Assembly (NCBI GenBank): GCA_949283695.1
Contig: CASDTX010000002.1
Span: 1-58,077, forward strand
DNA length: 58,077 nucleotides
Direction: 5' to 3'
Source of the DNA: an uncultured Eubacteriales bacterium
GTDB taxonomy: Bacteria; Bacillota; Clostridia; Lachnospirales; Lachnospiraceae
Made by a program: the position numbers and the translations under genes. Under the pieces are notes generated by a model. It was not told the origin of the DNA, made no database searches, and saw nothing but the letters and a program-made list of their open reading frames with translations. Below, piece after piece: positions 45,010-54,051 of the stretch (positions within the stretch are counted from its first letter, which is position 1; every line of letters starts with the position of its first letter).

Positions 45010-45060
45010 GACAAGAAGACAGAACAGACAAGAAGACGGAACAGACAAGGAGACAGAACA
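45010..45060 (+). repeat. Three tandem 17-bp repeats abutting a start codon
   Basis: Units 45010-45026, 45027-45043 and 45044-45060 (consensus GACAAGAAGACAGAACA) are directly joined. The last A is the A of the GNAT gene ATG. Only the third copy has AAGGAG, a ribosome binding site, where the others have AAGAAG. Confidence 0.85.
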
Positions 45061-45500
45061 TGATACGGAAACTGACGGAAAACGACAGAGAGCTATATAT
45101 TGAAATGGCGCGGGAGTTCTATCATTCGGACGCTGTCCTTCATCCTGTGCCGGACGCCTTCTTCGAGCGGACGGTACAGGAAGCGCTGCGAAGCGATGCT
45201 TACGCGGAGATCTATCTCTTCGAACTGGATGGCCGGCCGGCAGGGTACGGACTGACGGCGAAGACATTCTCCCAGGAAGCCGGAGGAATGGTACTCTGGA
45301 TTGAGGAGATCTATATCAGGGAAGCATTCCGCTCGAGAGGACTGGGGCGGGACTTCTTCGCCTATCTGGAAGAGACGCAGGGACCGGGACTTGCCAGGTT
45401 CCGGCTGGAAGTGGAAGAGGGGAACCGGGGTGCGGTTTCCTTATATAAAAGGCTGGGATATCAAGTGCTGGATTATGTGCAGATGATCAAGGATTTCTGA
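45060..45500 (+). CDS. GNAT-family N-acetyltransferase
   Basis: A 146-residue acetyl-CoA-dependent acyltransferase. The acetyl-CoA binding motif A is IEEIYIREAFRSRGLGRDFFAYLEE (about 80-105) and the C-terminal RFRLEVEEGNRGAVSLYKRLGYQVLDYVQMIKDF is typical. The acceptor (amine, amino acid or protein) is not readable. The ribosome binding site is made by the third tandem repeat copy. It lies alone between the transglutaminase gene and the DUF5717 promoter. Confidence 0.9.
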   Translation: MIRKLTENDRELYIEMAREFYHSDAVLHPVPDAFFERTVQEALRSDAYAEIYLFELDGRPAGYGLTAKTFSQEAGGMVLWIEEIYIREAFRSRGLGRDFFAYLEETQGPGLARFRLEVEEGNRGAVSLYKRLGYQVLDYVQMIKDF

Positions 45501-45545
45501 TTGAATACATGTATACAATTCGACAGAAATTCTTCGAATCTGCCA

Positions 45546-45575
45546 TTGCATGTTACTATGCAACAATGGTATAAT
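45546..45575 (+). promoter_or_regulatory. Promoter with internal dyad before the DUF5717 gene
   Basis: TTGCAT (45546-45551), 18-bp spacer, TATAAT (45570-45575). The -35 hexamer is one half of an inverted repeat, TTGCAT-6-ATGCAA, placed between the boxes like an operator. Confidence 0.6.
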
Positions 45576-45589
45576 TCATAGTAGCGTAT

Positions 45590-45607
45590 TTTTGCCCTTC
45601 GGCAAAA
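45590..45607 (+). other. Small hairpin in the DUF5717 leader
   Basis: TTTTGCC (45590-45596) pairs with GGCAAAA (45601-45607) over the loop CTTC. It lies between promoter and ribosome binding site and has no T-tract, so an mRNA-stability or translation effect is possible. Confidence 0.4.
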
Positions 45608-45633
45608 GAAGAATTGTGAGTAGGTGACTGATT

Positions 45634-48600
45634 TTGAAAAATAAGATCAAACGTTTTGCAAAGGGAGATTTCCATATCCCGCAGCCGGAGATCATCTTCC
45701 CGGAGACCCATATTACGATGCGGGTCGGGGAAGGAGAAAAATACAGGGGGAGCTTTTCACTCCAGAATCAGGGGGAGGGGACCATACGAGGCCTCGTATA
45801 CCCCTCCTCTTATCGTGTCCACTGTGACGAGCAGGGCTTCGACTGCAATCCGGTGAACATCTATTATACATATGATGGGAGCGGGCTTCTGCCCGGACAT
45901 GTAGAGCACGGCAAGTTTACCATCGTCTGCAACGGCGGTGAGTTTGACGTGTCTTTTACGGCGATTATTGAGAAGCCGTATGTCATGACGAATTATGGGA
46001 AGATTCAGAGCCTGGAAGATTTTAAGAAGCTGGCATTCCGGGACGCCGCCGAGGCTGTGAAGCTGTTCCGTTCCCGGGATTTCTATGAGATCCTGAAGTA
46101 TGAGGATAAGAGGATCCAGGCGCTCTATGACAACATGCGCAAGTGGGAGCTTGACCAGCAGGCGCTGGAGGAATTCCTGGTCGGCTGCAAGCAGAAGGAG
46201 AAGATCTTCCTGACGCTCGAGGAGGAGAGCCGCGCATTTATGTCGCTTACAGAAGCGCGCAAGGAGACATTCACGATCAAGAAGAATACCTGGGGATATC
46301 TGGAAATCGACGTGAAGACAGAAGGAGATTTCCTGACAGTGGAGCACACCCGGATTTCGACAGAGGAGTTTATCGGGAATTCTTATCGGCTGGAATATTT
46401 CCTGAATACAGAGAAACTGCATAAAGGAAGCAACTTCGGGCGGATCTTCCTGGAATCTCCCTATGAGATGCTGGTCTACGAGGTCGTGGTGGAGAAGGAT
46501 GTCAGCCGGGATGAAGAGCACCGGGCGAATGACCGTGAATTTACCGGGATTATCAAGAATTTTCTGAAGTGTGAAGGCGGACGGATGGAGAAGTCCGAGT
46601 GGATCACTGAGGCTTGCAGGCGGATTCGCCATCTGCGGGAAATGGACGAAAAGAATGAGGTGTATCTTCTCGTTCACGCACATATCTGCATCCTCGGAGG
46701 CCGGATGGCGGAGGCCAAGGAGATTCTGGAGTCCTATAATTATAACCGCTTTGCCATCGGAAAGGATGTGGAGCTGAGCTCGTATTATCTGTATCTGACC
46801 ACCTTCCTGTCCGGCGATACCATCAGCCAGCGCAAGGTCGCGGAAGAGCTGTCCCGGTCCTTTATGAAGCATCCGGACAGCTGGAAGATCCTCTGTATGC
46901 TGGTAGAGATTGATTCGGAATATAAGATCTACAGTGAGCGGCTGCGGGCGCTGGAGAAGCAGTTCTATGAGGATGGTTCTCACAGCATCTGGTTCTATCT
47001 GCAGGCGTTCCGGTGCTTCCGGGAGAAGAGTACTTCCCTGAAGAAACTGGGGAAATTCGAAGTCAGAGTGCTTCTTTTCGCTGTGAAACGCGGACTGATG
47101 ACGAGGGAGCTGGCGCTGTATACAGCGAACCTGGCCAGCCAGATGAAGGTATTTGACAGCCATCTGTATGATGTGCTTGTGCTCTCTTATGAGATGTACC
47201 ATGAGTCCATGATCCTGACTTCCATCTGTACCCTTCTGATTAAAGGAAACTGTATATCGACCCGGTATTTCAAGTGGTATGAGAAGGCAGTGGAGTCGGA
47301 GCTGAAGATTGCCCAGCTGTATGAATACTATATGGCTTCGGTGATCCCGGAGAAGTTCCACAAGCCTCTTCCAAGATCCGTATATCTGTATTTTATGCAC
47401 GGCAATACGCTGGATTATCATAAATGTGCGTTCCTGTATTCAAACCTGATTACTTATGAGGATGAGGCGAGTGAGATCTATGCCCACTACAGGGATGAGA
47501 TGGAGGCGTTTGCCTGGAATCAGCTGGACCGCAGAAATGTGGACGAACAGCTGCGGATTATCTATAAGAGATTCGTTGTAGAGCCGTCCATGAATTCGGA
47601 GCGGGTAAAGGCTCTGTACGACGTATGCCACGCATACTGGATCACAACAAAGGTCCCGAATATGAAGTATATCCATGTGATCGCGGAGGATGGAACCATC
47701 ACTCAGAAGGCGCCCTACATGGAAAACGGAGCCAAGGTTTTCCTCTATTCCAAGACGGACCGCATGGTCTGGGAGGCAAAGGACGGCCGGCATTATACGG
47801 ATTCTATTCCCTATGAGAGCAAGCGTCTGTTCTACGAACTGCGGTATATGGACATGTGCAGGAAATACATCAACGACATGCGCAGGATCCGGGCAGAGGA
47901 GGAGAATCAGGAACTGACCCTGGAGTTGGTGCATCAGAGAGGCGTTGAGAATTATTCTGAAGATGAGCTGCTGGGACTGTGCAGCCGGACCATCCGGGAG
48001 AATAATTACGAGAATGATGATTTCCTGACTTATGTCTGCTTCGAGCTGTTCAGAAAGCAGCAGTATGATAAGGTGATTCTGACCTATCTGGCGAATTATT
48101 ACTGCGGGGCCACTCCGGACATGAAGATGCTCTGGAGAGAGGCAAGAGATTACGAAGTGCATACTCATAAGCTGGGTGAACGGATCCTGACCCAGATGCT
48201 CTTCTCAGAGGAGCTCTTCCAGGAGGCACAGATCTTCGAGCAGTATTATGCGGAAGGCGCGTATTTCCGCCTGCAGCAGGCCTATCTCTCCTATGTGTCG
48301 AGAGAGTATGTCGTGGAGGAGCGGAAGATCAGCCGCAGCGTAATCGACATTATCTGCCGGGAATACGAGAAGGGCGAGAATACCATCGATATCTGCAAAC
48401 TTGCGGTGCTGAAATACTATTCCGGCAGGGAGTACAGCAACCAGACCCGCAAGACACTGAAGAAGTTCCTTCAGGAACTGTGCGGCAGGCAGATCTACTT
48501 CCCCTTCTTCCTCTCTTACGAGAAGGACTGGCTGATCGAACTTCAGCTCTGGGATAAGACACTGATCGAATATAAGGGACAGAAGGGCAGCAAGGTAATG

Positions 48601-48927
48601 CTCTATTATCAGCTTCAGAAAGGAAACACGGAGCAGACCGACTATTTCACGGAGGTTCTGACGCCGATGTATGAGAATCTCTATGTGAAGAAATTCGTCC
48701 TCTTCGCAAATGAGAGGCTGAAGTATTATTTTAAAGAGACTATAGACGGGAATTCTTACCGGAGTGATAAGGAGACCTGTGTGCGCGAGATCAGCCCGGG
48801 CGAACCCGGCAGGTATGGAAGACTGAATGACATCCTGATCGAGAAGAATGAGCAGGAGCGCAGAAAGAAGATGCGCAGCTATGCTCTGGAGGATGCGGTG
48901 GCAGTCCACATGTTCGCGCAAGAATAA
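45634..48927 (+). CDS. DUF5717-family protein (Ig-like plus TPR-like giant)
   Basis: A 1097-residue soluble protein of unknown function, of a size and sequence I recognise as DUF5717. Two beta-sandwich regions are visible (about 15-115: PETHITMRVGEGEKYRGSFSL; and about 205-300: FTIKKNTWGYLEIDVKTEGD), separated by a helical segment. From about 310 to 1000 it is helical with TPR-like helix pairs (KNEVYLLVHAHICILGGRMAEAKEILESY). No signal peptide or membrane helix is evident. Start is TTG at 45634, with AGGTGA upstream. The next gene begins 15 nt later with an actin/Hsp70-like product, so a scaffold-plus-ATPase partnership is inferred. Confidence 0.85.
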   Translation: MKNKIKRFAKGDFHIPQPEIIFPETHITMRVGEGEKYRGSFSLQNQGEGTIRGLVYPSSYRVHCDEQGFDCNPVNIYYTYDGSGLLPGHVEHGKFTIVCNGGEFDVSFTAIIEKPYVMTNYGKIQSLEDFKKLAFRDAAEAVKLFRSRDFYEILKYEDKRIQALYDNMRKWELDQQALEEFLVGCKQKEKIFLTLEEESRAFMSLTEARKETFTIKKNTWGYLEIDVKTEGDFLTVEHTRISTEEFIGNSYRLEYFLNTEKLHKGSNFGRIFLESPYEMLVYEVVVEKDVSRDEEHRANDREFTGIIKNFLKCEGGRMEKSEWITEACRRIRHLREMDEKNEVYLLVHAHICILGGRMAEAKEILESYNYNRFAIGKDVELSSYYLYLTTFLSGDTISQRKVAEELSRSFMKHPDSWKILCMLVEIDSEYKIYSERLRALEKQFYEDGSHSIWFYLQAFRCFREKSTSLKKLGKFEVRVLLFAVKRGLMTRELALYTANLASQMKVFDSHLYDVLVLSYEMYHESMILTSICTLLIKGNCISTRYFKWYEKAVESELKIAQLYEYYMASVIPEKFHKPLPRSVYLYFMHGNTLDYHKCAFLYSNLITYEDEASEIYAHYRDEMEAFAWNQLDRRNVDEQLRIIYKRFVVEPSMNSERVKALYDVCHAYWITTKVPNMKYIHVIAEDGTITQKAPYMENGAKVFLYSKTDRMVWEAKDGRHYTDSIPYESKRLFYELRYMDMCRKYINDMRRIRAEEENQELTLELVHQRGVENYSEDELLGLCSRTIRENNYENDDFLTYVCFELFRKQQYDKVILTYLANYYCGATPDMKMLWREARDYEVHTHKLGERILTQMLFSEELFQEAQIFEQYYAEGAYFRLQQAYLSYVSREYVVEERKISRSVIDIICREYEKGENTIDICKLAVLKYYSGREYSNQTRKTLKKFLQELCGRQIYFPFFLSYEKDWLIELQLWDKTLIEYKGQKGSKVMLYYQLQKGNTEQTDYFTEVLTPMYENLYVKKFVLFANERLKYYFKETIDGNSYRSDKETCVREISPGEPGRYGRLNDILIEKNEQERRKKMRSYALEDAVAVHMFAQE

Positions 48928-48942
48928 GGAGGGTGTCTTTGC

Positions 48943-50226
48943 ATGGGACAAGGCAGTATCATCGGTTATGAAATAAATGAAAAGACATGTCAGATCAGCT
49001 ATTATAATGAGGAGAAGATGGAGCCGGATACACTGGAAGTAGATACGGATAATTATCAGATTCCGCTGATTATCGGCAAGCTGAGGGATACATGGGCGTA
49101 TGGAAAAGAGGCGAAGCGTCTCGTCTCCATCAAGGAAGGGTTCACCGTTACCAGGCTTCTGAGCAAGAGTCTGGCGGGGGATAAGATCGAGTTTGGCGAG
49201 GAGACGTATGACGCGGAATGGCTTCTCTCACAGTTCATTCAGATGTCACTCCAATCCTTCCCTGAGATTGAGGGGATCGTGTTTACCGTGCCGGCGCTTA
49301 CAGAAGAACTGGCCCAGATGCTCAGAGGGATTGCCCTGCGCATGAACATCGATAAGCGGCACATCTTTATTCAGGATTATAAGGAGAGCTTCTGCAACTA
49401 TCTGTTCTATCAGCCGAAAGAACTGTGGCAGTACGACGCGGCCCTTTTCTGCTGCGACAGAAATGAGATTCGTGCGTACATGCTCCGGCGGCTGCGTCCG
49501 GGGCTGGGCGGCGGCAAGATGACGTTCGTGACCGTGGATGAGGTGGCAAGCGCGCATATGAAAGAGCTGGCCATGGTCTACCCGGTTTTGAACGAGGACA
49601 AGGCCAAGGAAGCAGACGCCATGTTCTGCAAATTTATTGAAAGCGTATTTGACAAACGGATTGTATCCTCCGTGTTCCTGACCGGGGAGGGATTCGAGAA
49701 CAACTGGTATCCAAAGGCGCTGCGGGTGCTGTGCAACGGAAGGCGGGCCTTCATCGGGAATAATCTGTACAGCAAGGGCGCATGCCATACCGCATACCGC
49801 AAACTGTCCATGCACATCGAGAATCCGGTTTACCTTGCGGAGGATAAGCTGACGGATCAGATCACCGTCAATATGCGGATCGACGGCCAGGAATTGTGGT
49901 ATCCGATTGTATCCTGGGGCGCGCACTGGTACGAATCAAACAACCAGTGGGAGATTCTGATGGAGAAAGTGGAGGATATTGAGTTCCATATCGAGTCGCT
50001 GATTCAGGGGACGATGAGGACGGAGACGATCTCTATGGACAGATTCCCCAAGCGGGCAGAGTATTCCATGAGGATCCGCCTTGAAACCCAGTTCCTGAAT
50101 GAAAAGACATGCAAGATTACCGTGTGGGACGCGGGATTCGGGGATTTCTTTCCGGCCACAGATTTCCGCGTAGAGAAGACGATACACTTAGGAGGCAATG
50201 ATGGGAAATTTAATTCTTTGTCATGA
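48943..50226 (+). CDS. DUF5716-family protein with actin/Hsp70-like fold
   Basis: A 427-residue soluble protein. The first 290 residues run parallel to an Hsp70/actin ATPase: strand start IIGYEINEKTCQISYY (phosphate-1 position), EGIVFTVPALTEELAQMLRGIALRMNI (Hsp70 VPAYF region), IFIQDYKESFCNYLFYQ (the INEPTAAALAY position), YDAALFCCDRNEIRAYML (phosphate-2) and VSSVFLTGEGF with LYSKGACHTAY (adenosine region). Phosphate-loop glycines are weakly conserved, so ATPase activity is uncertain. A beta-rich C-terminal part (about 300-427) might be substrate-binding-like. Known as DUF5716; function undescribed. It lies 15 nt after DUF5717 with a good AGGAGG site and overlaps the next gene. Confidence 0.82.
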   Translation: MGQGSIIGYEINEKTCQISYYNEEKMEPDTLEVDTDNYQIPLIIGKLRDTWAYGKEAKRLVSIKEGFTVTRLLSKSLAGDKIEFGEETYDAEWLLSQFIQMSLQSFPEIEGIVFTVPALTEELAQMLRGIALRMNIDKRHIFIQDYKESFCNYLFYQPKELWQYDAALFCCDRNEIRAYMLRRLRPGLGGGKMTFVTVDEVASAHMKELAMVYPVLNEDKAKEADAMFCKFIESVFDKRIVSSVFLTGEGFENNWYPKALRVLCNGRRAFIGNNLYSKGACHTAYRKLSMHIENPVYLAEDKLTDQITVNMRIDGQELWYPIVSWGAHWYESNNQWEILMEKVEDIEFHIESLIQGTMRTETISMDRFPKRAEYSMRIRLETQFLNEKTCKITVWDAGFGDFFPATDFRVEKTIHLGGNDGKFNSLS

Positions 50227-50968
50227 CAGGCATGCAGTACAGCCGTATGAGATTACCAGGATCCACTGCCGGATCTATACCATTGAAGAGCTGTGCTTCT
50301 ATCTGTGCAACAATCTCTATCTGATCGACTATACGATCATGAACGGGCAGCTCTGTGACTGGCTTGACGAGGAACTGGGCATGGAGAGCCTGGCGTCAGC
50401 TCTGAGAGATGTGCTCCGCCTGCACGGCTCCGTGGAGAAGTTCGTCCTGACGATCCTGAAGTCCTCGAAGATCTACAGAGAGCCTGAGATGATCCGGATC
50501 CAGAACGTACTGGAACATCTGAAGAATCAGAAAGATATCGAGCGGCAGAAGTTCAAGGGGGACAATCTTCTGGAGAGCGGCGAGGTGGAAGAGGCGATCC
50601 TCGTCTACCAGGCAATCATGAATCAGGAGAAGGATGAGACTGTAGATGATAAATTCTACGGGAAAATCTACGCAGGCCTTGGCGCGGCTTACGGCCGGCT
50701 CTTCCTGTATCAGGAGTCAGCCCGCATGTATGACCGGGCTTACCAGATCTGCGGGGACCGGGCTCTGCTCAAACCGTATCTCTATGCTTCTTATAAATAT
50801 ATGTCGCTGGAAGAATACCATATCCTGATCACAAAGAATGAACAGTATATGGAGATCAATGCGCAGATGCGCAGGGAAATCGATGAGGTGAAGAAAAACC
50901 TGACGGAGGATACAGATCCCGGGCTCATTGACAAATGGAAAAGACAGCACCGCCGGAGTCATTCATAG
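50201..50968 (+). CDS. Small TPR-like protein of the DUF5717/DUF5716 set
   Basis: A 255-residue protein that I do not recognise beyond its helical repeats. The first 110 residues, with CFYLCNNLYLIDYTIMNGQLCDWLDEELGM, are conserved in character; about 118-200 are TPR-like helix pairs (KGDNLLESGEVEEAILVYQAIMNQ and GKIYAGLGAAYGRLFLYQESARMYDRAY). The C-terminus is charged. The start at 50201 has GGAGG 5 nt upstream and overlaps the DUF5716 end by 26 nt, so it is translationally coupled and probably binds the same complex. Confidence 0.78.
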   Translation: MGNLILCHDRHAVQPYEITRIHCRIYTIEELCFYLCNNLYLIDYTIMNGQLCDWLDEELGMESLASALRDVLRLHGSVEKFVLTILKSSKIYREPEMIRIQNVLEHLKNQKDIERQKFKGDNLLESGEVEEAILVYQAIMNQEKDETVDDKFYGKIYAGLGAAYGRLFLYQESARMYDRAYQICGDRALLKPYLYASYKYMSLEEYHILITKNEQYMEINAQMRREIDEVKKNLTEDTDPGLIDKWKRQHRRSHS

Positions 50969-51023
50969 AAGGGCAAAGGCGGTGCTCTTTACATTTAAAA
51001 TGAATGGCACAGGAGGTGGGAGA

Positions 51024-52415
51024 ATGAGGGTTCAGTGTCGTATTGCGGTGATGACAGCAGCGATATGCTGTCTTTTAACAGGGTGCTATCCTGCGGCTCT
51101 GGATTCGGAACAGCAGAGTCGTTTAGAGGATGCAGAGTACTCGGATGTGGTTCGGGGAACTTCTGCAGAATATACGTACTCCGTAGAGAATTCGGGGATT
51201 TTCTATCTTGCGAAAAATCACGGAGCACTGGCATACTATGATTTTGATACAGAGGATAATTATATTCTGTGCAGTTCGCCGAATTGTGAGCACAACGATT
51301 CTTCCTGCCCTGTGTATGTGGGGGATCATTACAGGAATTATTCCTTCGCTTATTATGGCGGGCGTCTTTATCTTCTGAAAAGAGATGGTTACGATTCAGC
51401 GAAGATTGAGCTGGTTTCCATGGATGCAGGCGGCCAAAATCAGAAAACTGTGGCCACATTAGACGCTGGAGAATACACGTTGGGCAGCTGGGCTGTCAAC
51501 AGCATTGATCCCGTCTATTTCACTGGAAATAAAGCTCTTCTGACCGTAGATTATACACAGCCGGCAGCCGAGGAAAACTCTGGAAATGTTCAGGGGATGC
51601 AGCTTCTTATAATCGATCTGACAGATGGATCCATCACGGATCTGACAGGGATTCTTAGGTATAATATAGACGCGGTCAGGGTGCTGTTTGAACTGGTGAC
51701 AGAGCAGTTTGCGGTTTATGAGATTGTGAAATATGAAACCCCATACCTGTTTGAATGGGAATATGAGGAGAAATATGGGGAAGAGGCGTTTCAGCAGAAT
51801 TATCAAGAATACTATGCGGATTATATGAATCATACCGAGGCATCCGTGATATATCGGGCTGTGAATCTTCAGACAGGAGAGATTTCAGAAGTCTGGTCAG
51901 GGCAGATGTATCCTTCCTACTGGGAAAGTGGGAGTCTGCCAACCATGTTGGGACCGAATTTTACGTTTTCTTATGAGGGGTGTTTATACTACACTCCCGC
52001 AGAAAATTTACATGGGCCGGAAAGTACCTATGAAGCGGAAAACGTGAATCTGGAAATTCACAAAGTCGATCCGGAGACTGGGGAGGATACGGTGCTGGAG
52101 CCTTTCGCAGAGCCTATGGAAGATTACTGGTATATTGAACAAAGCAGCAATGGCGGCTATCGGTACAGTGAGGATGAGATTCTTGTCTGTAATGATTTCC
52201 ATCAGGAAGAGACGTTCTGTCTGTATCTTTATTCGCTCGCAGCGAATGAACTGACAGAAATAACGAGGGAAATTGACAGAAACCTAACTATATGGGGGAT
52301 GACGGATGACCGCGTGATACAAAGCAGGAGCTACAACAAACCCTCATGGATCACAAAGGAAGATTTTAAAAAAGGGGAATTTAACCGTACAGTAAAAATC
52401 AATTTAGAATGGTAG
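51024..52415 (+). CDS. Lipoprotein of unknown function with a cysteine/histidine motif
   Basis: A 463-residue exported lipoprotein. The lipobox LLTGC puts the lipid on C21. The mature part looks like a beta-propeller-type sensor, with repeated YYxxGxLYLL and YYTP strands. Near residue 80 it has the motif LCSSPNCEHNDSSCPVY, a C-x5-C-x-H-x4-C arrangement I have seen in Lachnospiraceae lipoproteins and which could bind metal. It lies 55 nt after the TPR gene and 21 nt before an ABC ATPase gene, so it may recognise or protect against what that transporter handles. Start at 51024 has AGGAGGTGG upstream. Confidence 0.75.
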   Translation: MRVQCRIAVMTAAICCLLTGCYPAALDSEQQSRLEDAEYSDVVRGTSAEYTYSVENSGIFYLAKNHGALAYYDFDTEDNYILCSSPNCEHNDSSCPVYVGDHYRNYSFAYYGGRLYLLKRDGYDSAKIELVSMDAGGQNQKTVATLDAGEYTLGSWAVNSIDPVYFTGNKALLTVDYTQPAAEENSGNVQGMQLLIIDLTDGSITDLTGILRYNIDAVRVLFELVTEQFAVYEIVKYETPYLFEWEYEEKYGEEAFQQNYQEYYADYMNHTEASVIYRAVNLQTGEISEVWSGQMYPSYWESGSLPTMLGPNFTFSYEGCLYYTPAENLHGPESTYEAENVNLEIHKVDPETGEDTVLEPFAEPMEDYWYIEQSSNGGYRYSEDEILVCNDFHQEETFCLYLYSLAANELTEITREIDRNLTIWGMTDDRVIQSRSYNKPSWITKEDFKKGEFNRTVKINLEW

Positions 52416-52436
52416 ACTCCAGGCAGGGGGATGCGG

Positions 52437-53330
52437 ATGGAATTAAGAATTGAAAATCTGACAAAGGTATATGGAAGCAAGCGCGCGCTTTCACATGTGA
52501 GTTTTACACTGGAGAGCGGCGTTTACGGGCTTCTTGGCCCGAATGGGGCAGGAAAAAGTACGCTTATGCAGTTGATTACCATGAATCTTAAGGCTACATC
52601 GGGCGAAATCTTTTGGAATGGGACTCCGATTTCCGCGGCAGACAGTCAATTCCGTTCGGTCCTCGGCTATATGCCTCAGCAGCAGGCAATGTACCCTTCG
52701 TTTACAGCCGCTGAGTTCTTGCTTTATGCTGCAGCCCTGCATGGGATGAAAAAGGGGACTGCTGTCCGGGCAGTGAGGCAGGCGCTGAACGCGGTGAATC
52801 TTTCAGATTGCGCGGCGCAGAAGATCCGAACATTTTCCGGAGGTATGAAGCAGCGGCTGCTGCTTGCACAGGCGGTGGTTTCGGACCCGAAAGTACTGAT
52901 TCTGGATGAACCGACGGCTGGTCTGGATCCCTATCAGCGGGTGGCGATCCGCAGTCTGATTGCTAATATGGCGATGGACCGGATCATACTGATTGCCACG
53001 CATGTCGTACAGGATATCGATGTTATTTCGAAGGAGATCCTGCTGATTCAGGACGGAAGACTGATCCGGAAAGGCAGGTCAGCCGTCCTGCGGAGAGAAT
53101 TGGCAGGAAAAATGTTTGAGATATCTGTTCTGCCGGACCAGCTGCCGTTCGTGACAGAAAAATATAATGTATATGGGCTGCGGGAACTGACGGGACACCG
53201 GCTGGGGGTGAGGGTTCTGGCCGAGGTTCCGCCGCGGGGCTTCCCTGTGCGAACCGTGAATCCTTCGTTGGAAGATGTATATTTGTATCAATTGGGAGGA
53301 ACGCAGGATGAAAGGACTGATCTGGGCTGA
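52437..53330 (+). CDS. ABC transporter ATP-binding protein (ABC-2 / bacteriocin-resistance type)
   Basis: A 297-residue ATPase. Walker A GPNGAGKST, signature FSGGMKQR, Walker B VLILDEPTAGLD and H-loop ATHVVQD are intact. Its C-terminal extension (about 215-297) is typical of exporters of drugs, lantibiotics or Na+. Start chosen at 52437 with GGGGG 6 nt upstream; an ATG at 52431 is in frame. It overlaps the permease gene by 23 nt. The permease is interrupted, so the transporter may be inactive or switchable. Confidence 0.9.
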   Translation: MELRIENLTKVYGSKRALSHVSFTLESGVYGLLGPNGAGKSTLMQLITMNLKATSGEIFWNGTPISAADSQFRSVLGYMPQQQAMYPSFTAAEFLLYAAALHGMKKGTAVRAVRQALNAVNLSDCAAQKIRTFSGGMKQRLLLAQAVVSDPKVLILDEPTAGLDPYQRVAIRSLIANMAMDRIILIATHVVQDIDVISKEILLIQDGRLIRKGRSAVLRRELAGKMFEISVLPDQLPFVTEKYNVYGLRELTGHRLGVRVLAEVPPRGFPVRTVNPSLEDVYLYQLGGTQDERTDLG

Positions 53331-54051
53331 AGTTAAGAAAATCAGGGCAAATCGGTTCTTTTTTATTCTGATCTGCCTTTTGTTTCTGATTCAATGTGCT
53401 TACTTCTGGCAGACACTGTATGCACCGGGAGAGAATTACTACAGCCAGGCTGATCTGGCAGCTGTCTATTCTGATCTGCGCGGAATGTGTCCGGATGAAC
53501 AGATCTCCATACTGGAAGAAGACTGCGGCAGTCTGGTACAGGAACTGTCGGAACAGTCTGTCGAGACAGAGTATACGGCATTGGCCGGACAGATTCTGGC
53601 CCGGCAGTTTGTCCTTGAACATATTGAGAAATGCATGGATTATCCCGGATATCTGGACAGGGTGTCAGAACAGGCCAAGTCACTGGCCCAGTCAACGCTG
53701 ATGGCCCGGGAAGATACATTTTCTTCCCGGAACAGCCAGGCAGCTGCTGAGACGTACAGCAGGCTTCCGGACGTGTCTTTGTCAGCTGATTCTTCTGCCG
53801 GAGTCAGTGGATTTACCCAGAATCCTCTGGCAGATCTGTTTCTGATGCTCTGTATTTCTGTGTTGGTTATGACACTTACTGTATCGGAGAAGACGGAAGG
53901 TTACATCCAGCTTCTGCGCACAAAGCCGAAGGGAGGAGTACAGCTCTACGCCGCGAAGCTGATCACTCTCTTTATATTCTCGGCTGTCCTGATTTTCGTT
54001 TATTATGGGGGGGACTTACCTATTCCTGCAGATGAGCGTGGGGTTCTGTGA
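53308..54051 (+). CDS. ABC-2 type permease, N-terminal part, frameshifted at a G7 tract
   Basis: This frame begins MKGLIWAEVKKIRANRFFFILICLL, an ABC-2 membrane component, with one helix near the start, a soluble extracellular stretch, and two helices around 175-235. At a run of seven G (54007-54013) the frame shifts into 13 unrelated residues and stops. With six G the reading would pass smoothly into the next frame: FVYYGGTYLFLQMSVGF. GGGAGGA lies 7 nt before the ATG. Either a mutation, a phase-variable tract or a sequencing error explains the break. Confidence 0.8.
   Translation: MKGLIWAEVKKIRANRFFFILICLLFLIQCAYFWQTLYAPGENYYSQADLAAVYSDLRGMCPDEQISILEEDCGSLVQELSEQSVETEYTALAGQILARQFVLEHIEKCMDYPGYLDRVSEQAKSLAQSTLMAREDTFSSRNSQAAAETYSRLPDVSLSADSSAGVSGFTQNPLADLFLMLCISVLVMTLTVSEKTEGYIQLLRTKPKGGVQLYAAKLITLFIFSAVLIFVYYGGDLPIPADERGVL

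Noticed and set aside
45757-47421. A 554-codon open frame on the minus strand inside the DUF5717 gene
   Set aside because: It is antisense to a gene with a clear conserved protein, has leucine/histidine-rich sequence typical of reverse-strand shadows, and has no ribosome binding site.
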